From positions 1 through 13,716 of the forward strand of contig JAKSJQ010000050.1 in assembly GCA_024402115.1 (NCBI GenBank): 13,716 nt of DNA, in the 5' to 3' direction. The notes under the pieces are model-generated. The model searched no databases and was not told where the DNA came from. It saw only the letters and a list, made by a program, of their open reading frames with translations. This DNA comes from Bacteroidales bacterium. Lineage in GTDB: Bacteria > Bacteroidota > Bacteroidia > Bacteroidales > UBA932. Each line of letters starts with the position of its first letter. The first letter of the stretch is position 1. This document shows, in pieces, positions 6,665 to 13,716 of this stretch. The position numbers and the translations under genes are program-made.

Positions 6665-8503
6665 ATGAGAGAAGTAAAACTCAGTCTCGTATTCAGGGAC
6701 ATGTGGCAGAGCGCCGGCAAGTACCAGCCTAGGGTAGATCAGCTCGTGAAGGTTGCTCCTGCAATCATCAGGATGGGATGCTTCGATCGCGTCGAGACCA
6801 ACGGCGGTGGCTTCGAGCAGGTAAATCTCCTTTTCGGAGAGAACCCTAACATCGCTGTGAGAGAATGGACCAAGCCTTTCCATGAGGCCGGCATCCAGAC
6901 ACACATGCTCGACCGAGCACTCAACGGACTCAGGATGAGCCCATGTCCAAAGGATCTGAGACAGCTCTTCTATAGGGTAAAGAAGGCCCAGGGTACAGAC
7001 ATCACCCGAATCTTCTGCGGACTCAATGACCCAAGGAACGTGATTCCTTCGATCAAGTACGCCAAGGACGCTGGAATGATCGCTCAGGCATCGCTCTGCG
7101 TCACATTCTCCCCTGTCCACAAAGTCGAGTACTATATCGACCTCGCGAAGCAGTTCATCGAGGCTGGCGCAGACGAGATCTGTCTCAAGGACATGGCCGG
7201 TATCGCACGTCCCGCATCGCTCGGAAAGATCGTAGCCGGAATCAAGGCTATAAAGAAGGACATCATCATCCAGTACCACTCTCACGCAGGCCCTGGCTTC
7301 AATATGGCTTCTATCCTCGCAGTCTGCGAGAATGGTTGCGACTATGTAGACGTCGGAATGTCGCCGCTCTCATGGGGTACCGGCCACGCTGACGTGATCG
7401 CAGTCCAGGAGATGCTCAAGGATGCAGGATTCAAGGTGAAGGAGATCAACATGGAGGCATACATGGAGGTTCGCACCCAGATTCAGGAGATGCTTGACGA
7501 CTTCCTCGGCTACTATTGTCCGGACCTCAACAGGGTCAACAATTCGCTCCTCATCAAGCCAGGTCTCCCTGGCGGTATGATGGGATCGCTCATGACCGAC
7601 CTTGAGGACAACCTCGCACAGCTCAACAAGTGGAAGACCAAGAACGGTCAGCCTACCCTCACCACGGACCAGATCCTCATCAAGCTCTTTGACGAGGTCG
7701 CATATGTATGGCCACGCGTCGGCTACCCTACCCTCGTGACTCCGTTCTCACAGTACGTGAAGAATCTCGCCCTCATGAACGTTATCCAGATGGAGAAGGG
7801 CAAGGAGCGCTGGAGCATGATCGGCGACAACATTTGGGACATGATACTCGGCAAGGCAGGAAAGCTTGCAGGTCCTGTCGCTCCAGAGCTCGTCGAGCTC
7901 GCGAAGTCACAGAATCGCTCATTCCTCGAGAACGACCCTCAGGAGAACTATCCAGACTGCCTCGACAGCTTCATCGAGAAGATGAAGGCCAACGGTTGGG
8001 ACAGAGGTCAGGACGACGAGGAGCTCTTCGAGTACGCAATGCATCCTACCCAGTATGAGGCATACAAGAGCGGTAAGGCAAAGGCAGACTTCGAGGCAGA
8101 CCTCGCAAAGCGCAAGGCTGAGAAGAATGCTCCTTCTGCAGCTGCAATGCCTTCAGTAATCACCGTGACTCTCAACGGCCAGACCTATAAGCTCGACGTC
8201 GCATACGGCGACGCTGTTCCTACCGCAAGTCCAGAGGCCGCAGCTCCTGCTGCCCCTGCAGGTGCAGGTGAGGACATCCCTGCTCCACTCTCCGGCAAGT
8301 TCTATCTTACCAGCGAGCCAGGCGAGCAGCCTAAGAAGGTCGGCGACAAGGTGAAGAAGGGTGACACGCTCTGCTATATCGAGGCAATGAAGGTGAACAA
8401 TGCCATCAGCGCTGACTTTGACGGCACCATCACAGCCATCCTCGCTCACAACGGCGACACTATCGACGAAGACGACGTGATCCTCAAGATCGCAAGAAAC
8501 TAA
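6665..8503 (+). CDS. oadA: Decarboxylase alpha subunit: carboxyltransferase plus biotin carrier
   Basis: A 612-aa cytosolic subunit. Residues 1-280 form a TIM-barrel carboxyltransferase domain with a metal/active-site set: D12 (FRDMWQS), K175 (LKDMAGI, the carboxylated-Lys position), and H205 and H207 (YHSHAGPG). The conserved carboxylase domain (about 290-470) includes LPGGMMGSL. A Pro/Ala-rich hinge (516-540) leads to a biotinyl domain with EAMK, in which K576 carries biotin. It moves CO2 from a 2-oxo acid, probably oxaloacetate, to biotin; OadB then decarboxylates the carboxybiotin. The barrel rules out a MmdA-type methylmalonyl-CoA enzyme, whose carboxyltransferase has a different fold. 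Segments usually reading RDAHQS, WGGATFD and HCHxTxG are altered here (RDMWQS, TNGGGFEQ, HSHAGPG), so this is a divergent clade and the substrate is less certain than the class. Confidence 0.9.
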   Translation: MREVKLSLVFRDMWQSAGKYQPRVDQLVKVAPAIIRMGCFDRVETNGGGFEQVNLLFGENPNIAVREWTKPFHEAGIQTHMLDRALNGLRMSPCPKDLRQLFYRVKKAQGTDITRIFCGLNDPRNVIPSIKYAKDAGMIAQASLCVTFSPVHKVEYYIDLAKQFIEAGADEICLKDMAGIARPASLGKIVAGIKAIKKDIIIQYHSHAGPGFNMASILAVCENGCDYVDVGMSPLSWGTGHADVIAVQEMLKDAGFKVKEINMEAYMEVRTQIQEMLDDFLGYYCPDLNRVNNSLLIKPGLPGGMMGSLMTDLEDNLAQLNKWKTKNGQPTLTTDQILIKLFDEVAYVWPRVGYPTLVTPFSQYVKNLALMNVIQMEKGKERWSMIGDNIWDMILGKAGKLAGPVAPELVELAKSQNRSFLENDPQENYPDCLDSFIEKMKANGWDRGQDDEELFEYAMHPTQYEAYKSGKAKADFEADLAKRKAEKNAPSAAAMPSVITVTLNGQTYKLDVAYGDAVPTASPEAAAPAAPAGAGEDIPAPLSGKFYLTSEPGEQPKKVGDKVKKGDTLCYIEAMKVNNAISADFDGTITAILAHNGDTIDEDDVILKIARN

Positions 8504-8510
8504 AGGAGGA
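8503..8510 (+). promoter_or_regulatory. Strong Shine-Dalgarno site for oadB
   Basis: AAGGAGGA overlaps the last base of the oadA stop codon, and AGGAGG ends 6 nt before the oadB ATG. It is close to a perfect anti-16S match, while the oadG and oadA starts have only AU-rich leaders. It fixes the oadB start and may raise its translation relative to its neighbours. Confidence 0.75.
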
Positions 8511-8515
8511 CAGGA

Positions 8516-9763
8516 ATGGACGGTTTCGTTGAAATATTGAGGAAGCTCTACGAGATGACTGCACTGAGCAGCATCATCGCAGATCCTACTTTCCTCGTGA
8601 TGTATCTCATCGCGTTCGGACTGCTGTACCTCGGTATCGTGAAGAAGTACGAACCACTTCTTCTCATTCCTATCGCGTTCGGTGTCCTCATCGCGAACTT
8701 CCCTGGAGGCGACATGGGTGTCATCCAGGCCGACTCTCTCGGCTACGTGACCCTCGCCGACGGCACAAAGGAAATTATCTGGGACATGCCTCTCCACAAG
8801 ATTGCGCATGAGTTCGGTATAATGAACTACCTCTACTACGCATTGATCAAGTCAGGTCTCCTCCCGCCAGTGATCTTCATGGGCGTCGGTGCGATGACAG
8901 ACTTCGGCCCTATGCTCCGTAACCTCAAGCTCGCCATCTTCGGTGCAGCCGCACAGTTCGGTATCTTCGCGGTGTTCATCGTTGCCCTTCTCCTGGGCTT
9001 CACCCCACAGGAAGCAGGTTCTCTCGGTATCATCGGCGGTGCAGACGGTCCTACCGCAATCTTCACCACCATCAAGCTTGCACCTCACCTTCTCGGTCCT
9101 ATCGCCATTGCCGCATACAGCTACATGGCCCTCGTTCCGGTGATCATCCCTCTCGTAGTGAAGCTTCTCTGCAGCAAGAAGGAGCTCGCGATCAACATGA
9201 AGGAGCAGGACAAGCTCTACCCTGAGAAGAATGAGATCAAGAACATGCGTGCGGTGAAGATCATCTTCCCTATCGCTGTCACCACCATCGTAGCCATCTT
9301 CGTCCCTACCGCAGTTCCGCTCGTAGGTATGTTGATGTTCGGTAACCTCATCAGGGAGATAGGCCCGGACACAAGCCGTCTCTTCAATACCGCAAGCAAC
9401 GGCCTGATGAACGCAGCGACCATCTTCCTCGGTCTTTGCGTCGGTGCGACCATGACTTCTGAGGCATTCCTCAACCTCACTACCATCGGTATCGTGATCG
9501 GAGGCTTCCTTGCTTTCGCTCTCAGCATCGCAAGTGGTATCTGCATGGTGAAGGTATGGAATCTCTTCGCGAAGAAGAAAATCAATCCGCTCGTAGGAGC
9601 TACCGGTCTTTCTGCAGTGCCTATGGCAAGCCGCGTATGTAACGGAATCAGCACCAAGTACGATCCGAAGAACCATGTGCTCAACTATTGCATGGCTTCG
9701 AACATCGCCGGTGTCATCGGCTCAGCGGTCGCTGCCGGTATACTCATCTCTTTCCTCGGCTAA
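8516..9763 (+). CDS. oadB: Na+-translocating decarboxylase beta subunit
   Basis: A 415-aa, highly hydrophobic integral membrane protein that decarboxylates carboxybiotin and exports Na+. The pattern I recall for K. pneumoniae OadB (D203, Y229, N373, G377, S382, R389) is fully kept: D177 in IGGADGPTAIF, Y203, N357, G361, S366 and R373 in NPLVGATGLSAVPMASRV, with the same internal spacing (D to Y 26 residues; N to G 4, to S 9, to R 16). This supports sodium pumping over a degenerate homologue. It lies 12 nt downstream of oadA and ends just before an intrinsic terminator. The same family serves oxaloacetate, methylmalonyl-CoA, glutaconyl-CoA and malonate decarboxylases, so the substrate is set by the alpha subunit. 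Confidence 0.95.
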   Translation: MDGFVEILRKLYEMTALSSIIADPTFLVMYLIAFGLLYLGIVKKYEPLLLIPIAFGVLIANFPGGDMGVIQADSLGYVTLADGTKEIIWDMPLHKIAHEFGIMNYLYYALIKSGLLPPVIFMGVGAMTDFGPMLRNLKLAIFGAAAQFGIFAVFIVALLLGFTPQEAGSLGIIGGADGPTAIFTTIKLAPHLLGPIAIAAYSYMALVPVIIPLVVKLLCSKKELAINMKEQDKLYPEKNEIKNMRAVKIIFPIAVTTIVAIFVPTAVPLVGMLMFGNLIREIGPDTSRLFNTASNGLMNAATIFLGLCVGATMTSEAFLNLTTIGIVIGGFLAFALSIASGICMVKVWNLFAKKKINPLVGATGLSAVPMASRVCNGISTKYDPKNHVLNYCMASNIAGVIGSAVAAGILISFLG

Positions 9764-9781
9764 TTTTAACCTACATAACAG

Positions 9782-9826
9782 AATGAAAGCGGGGTCGACC
9801 TTTTCGGTCTACCTCGCTTTCATTTT
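9782..9826 (+). terminator. Rho-independent terminator after oadB
   Basis: A long stem pairs 9782-9800 with 9806-9824 around the loop TTTTC, with only one mismatch and one G-U pair in 19 positions, starting 18 nt after the oadB stop. A short T run (9823-9826) follows on the plus strand. On the minus strand an A/T flank also follows the stem, so it may act in both directions. Confidence 0.85.
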
Positions 9827-9836
9827 CCGTCTCATT

Positions 9837-10016
9837 GTCACGGTTGACTACGGGTGCTCCGGCGGTGGGCTATACCGTAGGTTTCCCCGGCGGCAGGCGG
9901 TCCCATCGGAGACCTTCCGCTTCGCTCCATCCCTCCCACTGCGCTGCGCTTGCGGGCCCCTCCCGTTTACGAAGTCACGGGTGACTACGGGTCCCGGATG
10001 GGACAGCCTGCTGCCG
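9837..10016. repeat. GC-rich structured intergenic repeat region
   Basis: No credible gene is seen here. Two near-identical 19-bp direct repeats, gtcacggKtgactacgggt, lie at 9837-9855 and 9974-9992 (one difference). An imperfect long inverted repeat pairs 9888-9907 with 9997-10016 (ggcggcaggcggtcccatc against gatgggacagcctgctgcc), so most of the region can fold back on itself. The interior is extremely GC-rich with short internal repeats (gcgctgcgcttgcggg). It resembles the multicopy intergenic elements of Bacteroidota, but copy number cannot be judged from one window. A structured RNA is an alternative. Confidence 0.55.
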
Positions 10017-10038
10017 AAGCCAAGCATGCACATGAGGT

Positions 10039-10154
10039 TGGCACGAACGACAAAAAACAAAGGATTTTTGGAGTTCGCGCCAGCAAAACGCAGGAAAAAC
10101 GCTGAAAACACGTCACGAAAGACAAAAACAAGCCGTTTTTTGTCGCTCGTGCCA
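10039..10154. repeat. 116-bp element with near-perfect 20-bp inverted ends
   Basis: The left end (10039-10058, tggcacgaacgacaaaaaac) and right end (10135-10154) are reverse complements at 19 of 20 positions. A third, internal copy of the left arm (10114-10129, cacgaaagacaaaaac) can also pair with the right arm, giving a tight hairpin with loop aagcc. No target-site duplication is evident. The element lies downstream of tilS on the minus strand, where the inner hairpin could act as its terminator. It could be a miniature inverted-repeat element, a REP-like palindrome or an RNA with alternative folds. Short minus-strand reading frames run through it but look repeat-derived. Confidence 0.55.
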
Positions 10155-10209
10155 TGGACGAGCCACTAGCAGGAGGCAAAAACAGCCAGGAACAAGGCAA
10201 ATGATGAAT

Positions 10210-11490
10210 CTACCTTTGGGTGACTTTGATGACAGTACGGGTGGAAGAAGTGACCTTGAGGGAGTCATCAATACGAAGGCAGAGAACTGCGTAGACATGA
10301 TGGTCCGAACTGTCAGATGAAGCAAGGACACGGATTGCGGACTTCTCCGGAAGCGAGAGGTGAAGGTCAGTGAATAGGTCGCTGAGTTTCTTCTTCCCCT
10401 TCATGCCCAAAGGTCTGAGCCAGTCGCCGTCAGTCCAAGGCCTGATGAGTGCATCAGCAGGGAGCTTATCCGCATCGTAGATCAAGGTGCCGCTCGGGCA
10501 GCGAAGATCCATGGCAGGGTCATAAGGCAGTTGCTCAAAGACGAATTGCGGCTCAGAAGAGTCTGCCTTTGGAGAGATCAGAAGCCTGTCGGAAACCGAA
10601 TAGAGCCTGAACTCGGGGCCGTCAAAGCATTTGCCGGAGAATGTGGCACCGGTGTCAGACAGGAGCCTGCAAACGTCACTCATCACGGCAGAAGAGAAAC
10701 CGTAGCTTTCCAGGATATCATAAAGCAGGTACTCCCAATGCTTGACAGAAAGCAGCCTTGAGACAACGATGCTTTCGCCGTCCATGACTTCAGCGCGTTT
10801 CTCTGTGCACCAGTCCTCCACGATGGCGGAAGCTGCTGAGAAGTGCTGCATATCGCGGTTAAGGACCTGGACGAAGGACGCGTTGATCTCGGAAAAGAGA
10901 GGAAAGACCTGATTGCGGATCTTGTTCCTGCTATACTCGTTCTCCAGGTTCGTCTTGTCTGTCCTGAAAGGCACATCGTGCTCCTTGGCATAGCCTTCAA
11001 TCTCCGCCCTGGTCATCCCGAGAAGAGGTCGGATCACCGCAGGGGGCATCTTGTAAGAATGGGACGAAGTGTGACGCACCTTGCCATCAGACATCCCGCA
11101 TATACCCTTGAGACCCGTTCCGCGCAGCAGGTTGAGCATGAGGGTTTCGGCATTGTCGTTCGCATTGTGGGCGACTGCCACGGCATCGTAGCCTTCGTCG
11201 GCGCATAGCTGCGCGAACCACCCATACCTGAGTTCACGTGCCGCCATCTCTATGCTGACACCATGTTCCCGAGCATAGGCCAAGGTATCGAAGTCCACCT
11301 TGTGGAACTTGAGTCCACGAGCTGCAGCCCACTGCTCCACCAGCTCCGCATCCTGGTCACAATCGCCGGGACGGAGATGGAAATTGCAGTGTGCGATGGC
11401 GAGGCCCTCATATAAACGACTATGGCTGAACATGATGTCAGCCATAGTCATTGAATCGATGCCTCCGCTTACAGCCAGGAGAACTTTCAT
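10210..11490 (-). CDS. tilS: tRNA(Ile)-lysidine synthase TilS
   Basis: A 426-aa cytosolic enzyme. It uses ATP and lysine to convert C34 of the tRNA-Ile with CAU anticodon into lysidine, switching its reading from AUG to AUA; it is normally essential. The N-terminal PP-loop ATPase domain has SGGIDS at 8-13, HCNFHLR (34-40), AHNANDNAET (107-116), RPLL (154-157) and the tRNA-contacting TDKTN....SRNKIRN (177-193). A TilS-type C-terminal domain is present with WLRPLGMKGKKKLSDLF. The length is normal for the family. The start ATG is 12 nt after the DUF3078 gene stop, consistent with an operon with it and proS. Confidence 0.95.
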   Translation of the reverse strand: MKVLLAVSGGIDSMTMADIMFSHSRLYEGLAIAHCNFHLRPGDCDQDAELVEQWAAARGLKFHKVDFDTLAYAREHGVSIEMAARELRYGWFAQLCADEGYDAVAVAHNANDNAETLMLNLLRGTGLKGICGMSDGKVRHTSSHSYKMPPAVIRPLLGMTRAEIEGYAKEHDVPFRTDKTNLENEYSRNKIRNQVFPLFSEINASFVQVLNRDMQHFSAASAIVEDWCTEKRAEVMDGESIVVSRLLSVKHWEYLLYDILESYGFSSAVMSDVCRLLSDTGATFSGKCFDGPEFRLYSVSDRLLISPKADSSEPQFVFEQLPYDPAMDLRCPSGTLIYDADKLPADALIRPWTDGDWLRPLGMKGKKKLSDLFTDLHLSLPEKSAIRVLASSDSSDHHVYAVLCLRIDDSLKVTSSTRTVIKVTQR

Positions 11491-11502
11491 ATTGGTCTTC
11501 GA

Positions 11503-12609
11503 TTACTTCTTAGACGAGATGGTATAAGTGAAACCGAACGCGATAGACTCCTTGAACTGCACTGCAGGACCGCCCTCTGGATGCTTCTTGGTCACGATCT
11601 TGACCATATCATCATAGATGAGGTTGGTGGTGAGGGTAAGTGCAAAGTACTTAGCAAGCTTCCAGTCGATACGGTTATCCCAGTTGATACGAGGACATGG
11701 ATGAGCCTTGTGGTCCTTGAGGTAATCCTCGAAGAGAACGAACTGGGTTGTATAGAAGAACTTGTCGTTGATCTGAGCCTTGAGGTCGACCTTGAGCATG
11801 GCACCGAACTCGAATCTGTGTGAGCGGTATGGGCTGTACTTGCCGCCGCTGAAGCCTTTTTCGATGGCCTGCTGATTCTTTGCTGCGATCTCCTCGTCTG
11901 AGAGGCCCTCGCACTCCTTCTTGAGCTTCATGGAGTAAGCTGTACGGTATGCAGGGTCGATCACGAAGGTGTAACCGCCGGTGAGAGGTGCGAAGCTGAC
12001 GCTGAACCAATCCTTAGGCTTCCAGTCGATACCAAGCGCGAGAGTGGTGTACGCAGGTGAGAGGAAGTTTGACTTGCCGATTCGGGCATCCTTCCAGTCC
12101 TGTCTGGTAGGGTCGATAGGATTGCCCTCACTGTCGATCTTAGGTGCTGGAGTCTTGTACTCGTAACCGGTTGAGAACTGTGACTTGAAGTCATAGTTGG
12201 CTGAGAAATAGAGCTTGTCCTTGATCTGGTAGCCCCAGCGTGACTCGAGGTAGATACGGTCGGCATTCTTCTGAAGGAGCGGCTTCGAAGAGGCATAGAG
12301 GAAACCGTAGTCGAGCTGGAGACGGTTGTTCCAGAACATAGCCTCCTTCTTGTAGTTCGCATTTCCGTCGATATAGGCTGCGAGTGAAACGGTGTTGTCA
12401 CCACCGGCAGCCCAGTTGGTGAGGGAGGTCTGGCCGAGGTTGATGTTGGTGGCAAGGGACTCTACCCAGAAATCCTTGAACTTAGGGGCTGGGGCTGGAG
12501 CCTCAGGTGCTGCTGCGGCTGCTGCGGCTGCTGCAGCTGCTGCGTCGTCCTGTGCCATTGCAGCGAATGAGCTGAGCATTGCTGCGATTATGATGATAGT
12601 CTTCTTCAT
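11503..12609 (-). CDS. DUF3078-family outer-membrane beta-barrel protein
   Basis: A 368-aa protein with a signal peptide (MKKTIIIIAAMLSSFAAMA, cleaved before Q20), then DD, twelve alanines (23-34) and a Pro/Ala segment to residue 42. From about 46 on, many alternating beta strands with aromatic ends suggest an outer-membrane barrel. The segment LGQTSLTNWAAGGDNTVSL (58-76) is the recurrent DUF3078 signature as I recall it. The last residues, FGFTYTISSKK, lack the usual terminal aromatic but end on a strand. The function of the family is unknown. It sits between proS and tilS with 18- and 12-nt gaps, so co-transcription is likely, although I see no functional relation to those tRNA enzymes. Confidence 0.85.
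   Translation of the reverse strand: MKKTIIIIAAMLSSFAAMAQDDAAAAAAAAAAAAPEAPAPAPKFKDFWVESLATNINLGQTSLTNWAAGGDNTVSLAAYIDGNANYKKEAMFWNNRLQLDYGFLYASSKPLLQKNADRIYLESRWGYQIKDKLYFSANYDFKSQFSTGYEYKTPAPKIDSEGNPIDPTRQDWKDARIGKSNFLSPAYTTLALGIDWKPKDWFSVSFAPLTGGYTFVIDPAYRTAYSMKLKKECEGLSDEEIAAKNQQAIEKGFSGGKYSPYRSHRFEFGAMLKVDLKAQINDKFFYTTQFVLFEDYLKDHKAHPCPRINWDNRIDWKLAKYFALTLTTNLIYDDMVKIVTKKHPEGGPAVQFKESIAFGFTYTISSKK
12508..12543 (-). repeat. Alanine-codon repeat tract in the DUF3078 gene
   Basis: Twelve consecutive Ala codons, mostly GCA with GCC and GCT at intervals, so that a 9-bp unit (tgctgcggc on the plus strand) recurs. This in-frame trinucleotide repeat could expand or shrink by slippage without breaking the frame. 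It lies directly after the signal peptide, where a length change would alter only the linker of the mature protein. Confidence 0.85.
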
Positions 12610-12627
12610 GTTCTTTATGAATTAGGA

Positions 12628-13716
12628 TTAATATGAAATTGCAAATACGACTCTCTTTGATGAAGGCTTGCCGCTGTAGATGCACTTGCCCTCTTCCTCG
12701 CATACGACGGTATCCTCAGGGATGCATCGTATGGTTGCCTTGGTCTCGTCCTTGATGGCCTGCTCGGTCTCAGGAGTACCGTCCCAATGGCAGAGGAGGA
12801 AACCGCCCTTCTGGATCTCGGCCTTGAACTCCTCCCAGGTGTCAACCTTGCGGATGTTTGCGGAACGGTAGGCAGCTGCCTTCTCATAGATGTTCTTCTG
12901 GATATCCTCGAGGAGAGCGTCGATGCGGGCTGCAAGACCATCCACAGGAGCGGACTCCTTGGTGAGGGTATCACGACGTGCAAGCTCCACGGTGCCGTTT
13001 GCAAGGTCGCGAGGGCCGATGGCAACACGTACAGGAACTCCCTTGAGCTCCCACTCTGCGAACTTGAAGCCTGGACGGAGGGTGTCACGGTCGTCGACCT
13101 TGACGCTATGGCCTGCAGCCTCGAGCTCCTTCTTGATTTCGTACATCTTGTCGAGGATGGCGTTGTGCTCCTCCTCGGTCTTGAAGATAGGAACCATCAC
13201 GACCTGGATAGGCGCGAGCTTAGGTGGAAGCACGAGACCGTTGTCGTCACCGTGAGACATGATGAGAGCACCCATGAGACGGGTGGAAACGCCCCATGAT
13301 GTTGCCCACACATACTCCTGCTTGCCTTCCTTGTTGGTATAGGTCACGTCGAATGACTTGGCGAAATTCTGGCCGAGGAAGTGAGATGTACCGGCCTGGA
13401 GAGCCTTTCCGTCCTGCATCATGGCCTCGATGGTGAGGGTGTCGAGCGCACCTGCGAATCTCTCGTTAGGGCTCTTATGACCGACAATCACTGGAAGAGC
13501 CATCACGTTGCGTGCGAAATCCGCATATACGTTTACCATGCGGTTGGTCTCCTCGATTGCCTCCTGAGCAGTTGCATGCGCGGTATGACCCTCCTGCCAG
13601 AGGAACTCTGCGGTACGGAGGAAAAGACGGGTACGCATCTCCCAGCGAACGACGTTAGCCCACTGGTTGCAGAGGATAGGGAGATCCCTCCATGAGGTGA
13701 TCCAGTTCTTGTATGT
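12628..13716 (-). CDS. proS: Prolyl-tRNA synthetase, archaeal/eukaryal-like type, N-terminus missing
   Basis: The frame runs open to the window edge and gives 362 C-terminal residues; the beginning of the gene lies outside. The ATG at 13638 is internal, because the 26 codons before it encode [17 protein letters not shown], the conserved lead into motif 2. Motif 2 ([20 protein letters not shown]) and motif 3 ([16 protein letters not shown]) mark a class II synthetase that charges tRNA-Pro with proline. An anticodon-binding domain follows, and the C-terminal domain holds four Cys ([18 protein letters not shown]), as in zinc-binding type-3 ProRS, ending RVVFAISY. There is no INS editing domain in the visible part. 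This form is common in Bacteroidota. The DUF3078 gene starts 18 nt downstream. Confidence 0.96.
   Translation of the reverse strand, partial: TYKNWITSWRDLPILCNQWANVVRWEMRTRLFLRTAEFLWQEGHTAHATAQEAIEETNRMVNVYADFARNVMALPVIVGHKSPNERFAGALDTLTIEAMMQDGKALQAGTSHFLGQNFAKSFDVTYTNKEGKQEYVWATSWGVSTRLMGALIMSHGDDNGLVLPPKLAPIQVVMVPIFKTEEEHNAILDKMYEIKKELEAAGHSVKVDDRDTLRPGFKFAEWELKGVPVRVAIGPRDLANGTVELARRDTLTKESAPVDGLAARIDALLEDIQKNIYEKAAAYRSANIRKVDTWEEFKAEIQKGGFLLCHWDGTPETEQAIKDETKATIRCIPEDTVVCEEEGKCIYSGKPSSKRVVFAISY

Noticed and set aside
6650..7285. Minus-strand frame opposite oadA (and similar ones opposite oadB at 8153-8809 and 8852-9676)
   Set aside because: These arise from the codon bias of the oad genes; their products are Asp/His/Glu-rich with no recognisable features.
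9837..10154. CRISPR array
   Set aside because: Only two or three diverged copies, with unequal spacing and dyad arms; no regular repeat-spacer pattern and no cas genes.
9675..10169. 164-aa plus-strand frame from inside oadB across the terminator
   Set aside because: It begins within oadB in another frame and reads through a strong terminator and repeats.
9848..10200. Two overlapping minus-strand frames of 87 and 71 aa in the intergenic region
   Set aside because: They run through the inverted repeats and GC-rich region, overlap each other in different frames and lack leader signals; they look repeat-derived.

Overview
The window looks like a chromosomal segment of a Bacteroidota member, most likely of the order Bacteroidales. 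The evidence is the TAnnTTTG-type promoter boxes, mostly without strong Shine-Dalgarno sites; a TonB-dependent receptor; a DUF3078-type outer-membrane protein; the archaeal/eukaryal-like (type 3) prolyl-tRNA synthetase; and a radical SAM/lipoprotein pair that I recall only from this phylum. The genus cannot be read from the sequence.

Layout. (1) Minus strand, 1-4555: a putative metal-handling operon. In transcription order it encodes a Cys/His-rich membrane-anchored protein, a TonB-dependent outer-membrane receptor with an unusual Cys cluster in its plug, an exported heavy-metal-associated (HMA) protein, a tiny lipoprotein, and a SPASM-type radical SAM enzyme. The last three junctions are 21, 4 and 1 nt, so at least receptor-HMA-lipoprotein-rSAM are probably one transcript. 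Downstream lies the 5' part of an initiator tRNA with its own near-perfect promoter. (2) Plus strand, 4623-9763: sppA followed by the three subunits of a Na+-translocating decarboxylase (oadG-oadA-oadB), with 7, 7 and 12 nt gaps and a strong terminator after oadB. The two divergent units share a 67-bp spacer with overlapping promoter boxes. (3) 9764-10209: no credible gene. It holds the terminator, a GC-rich structured repeat region and a separate 116-bp element with near-identical inverted ends. (4) Minus strand, 10210-13716: proS (cut by the window edge), a DUF3078 outer-membrane protein with a poly-alanine tract, and tilS, spaced 18 and 12 nt.

How the parts work together. The left operon plausibly captures a metal or metal complex at the outer membrane (receptor) and handles it in the periplasm (HMA and Cys/His-rich proteins). 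The radical SAM enzyme probably modifies the lipoprotein encoded just upstream, before export. Neither the modification nor its link to metals is known to me, and this is the best candidate for an undescribed system here. The middle operon couples decarboxylation of a 2-oxo acid such as oxaloacetate to Na+ export. All six OadB residues that I recall as forming the Na+ pathway are conserved, but the OadA carboxyltransferase domain departs from the textbook sequence near its active site. The right block is mainly translation housekeeping.
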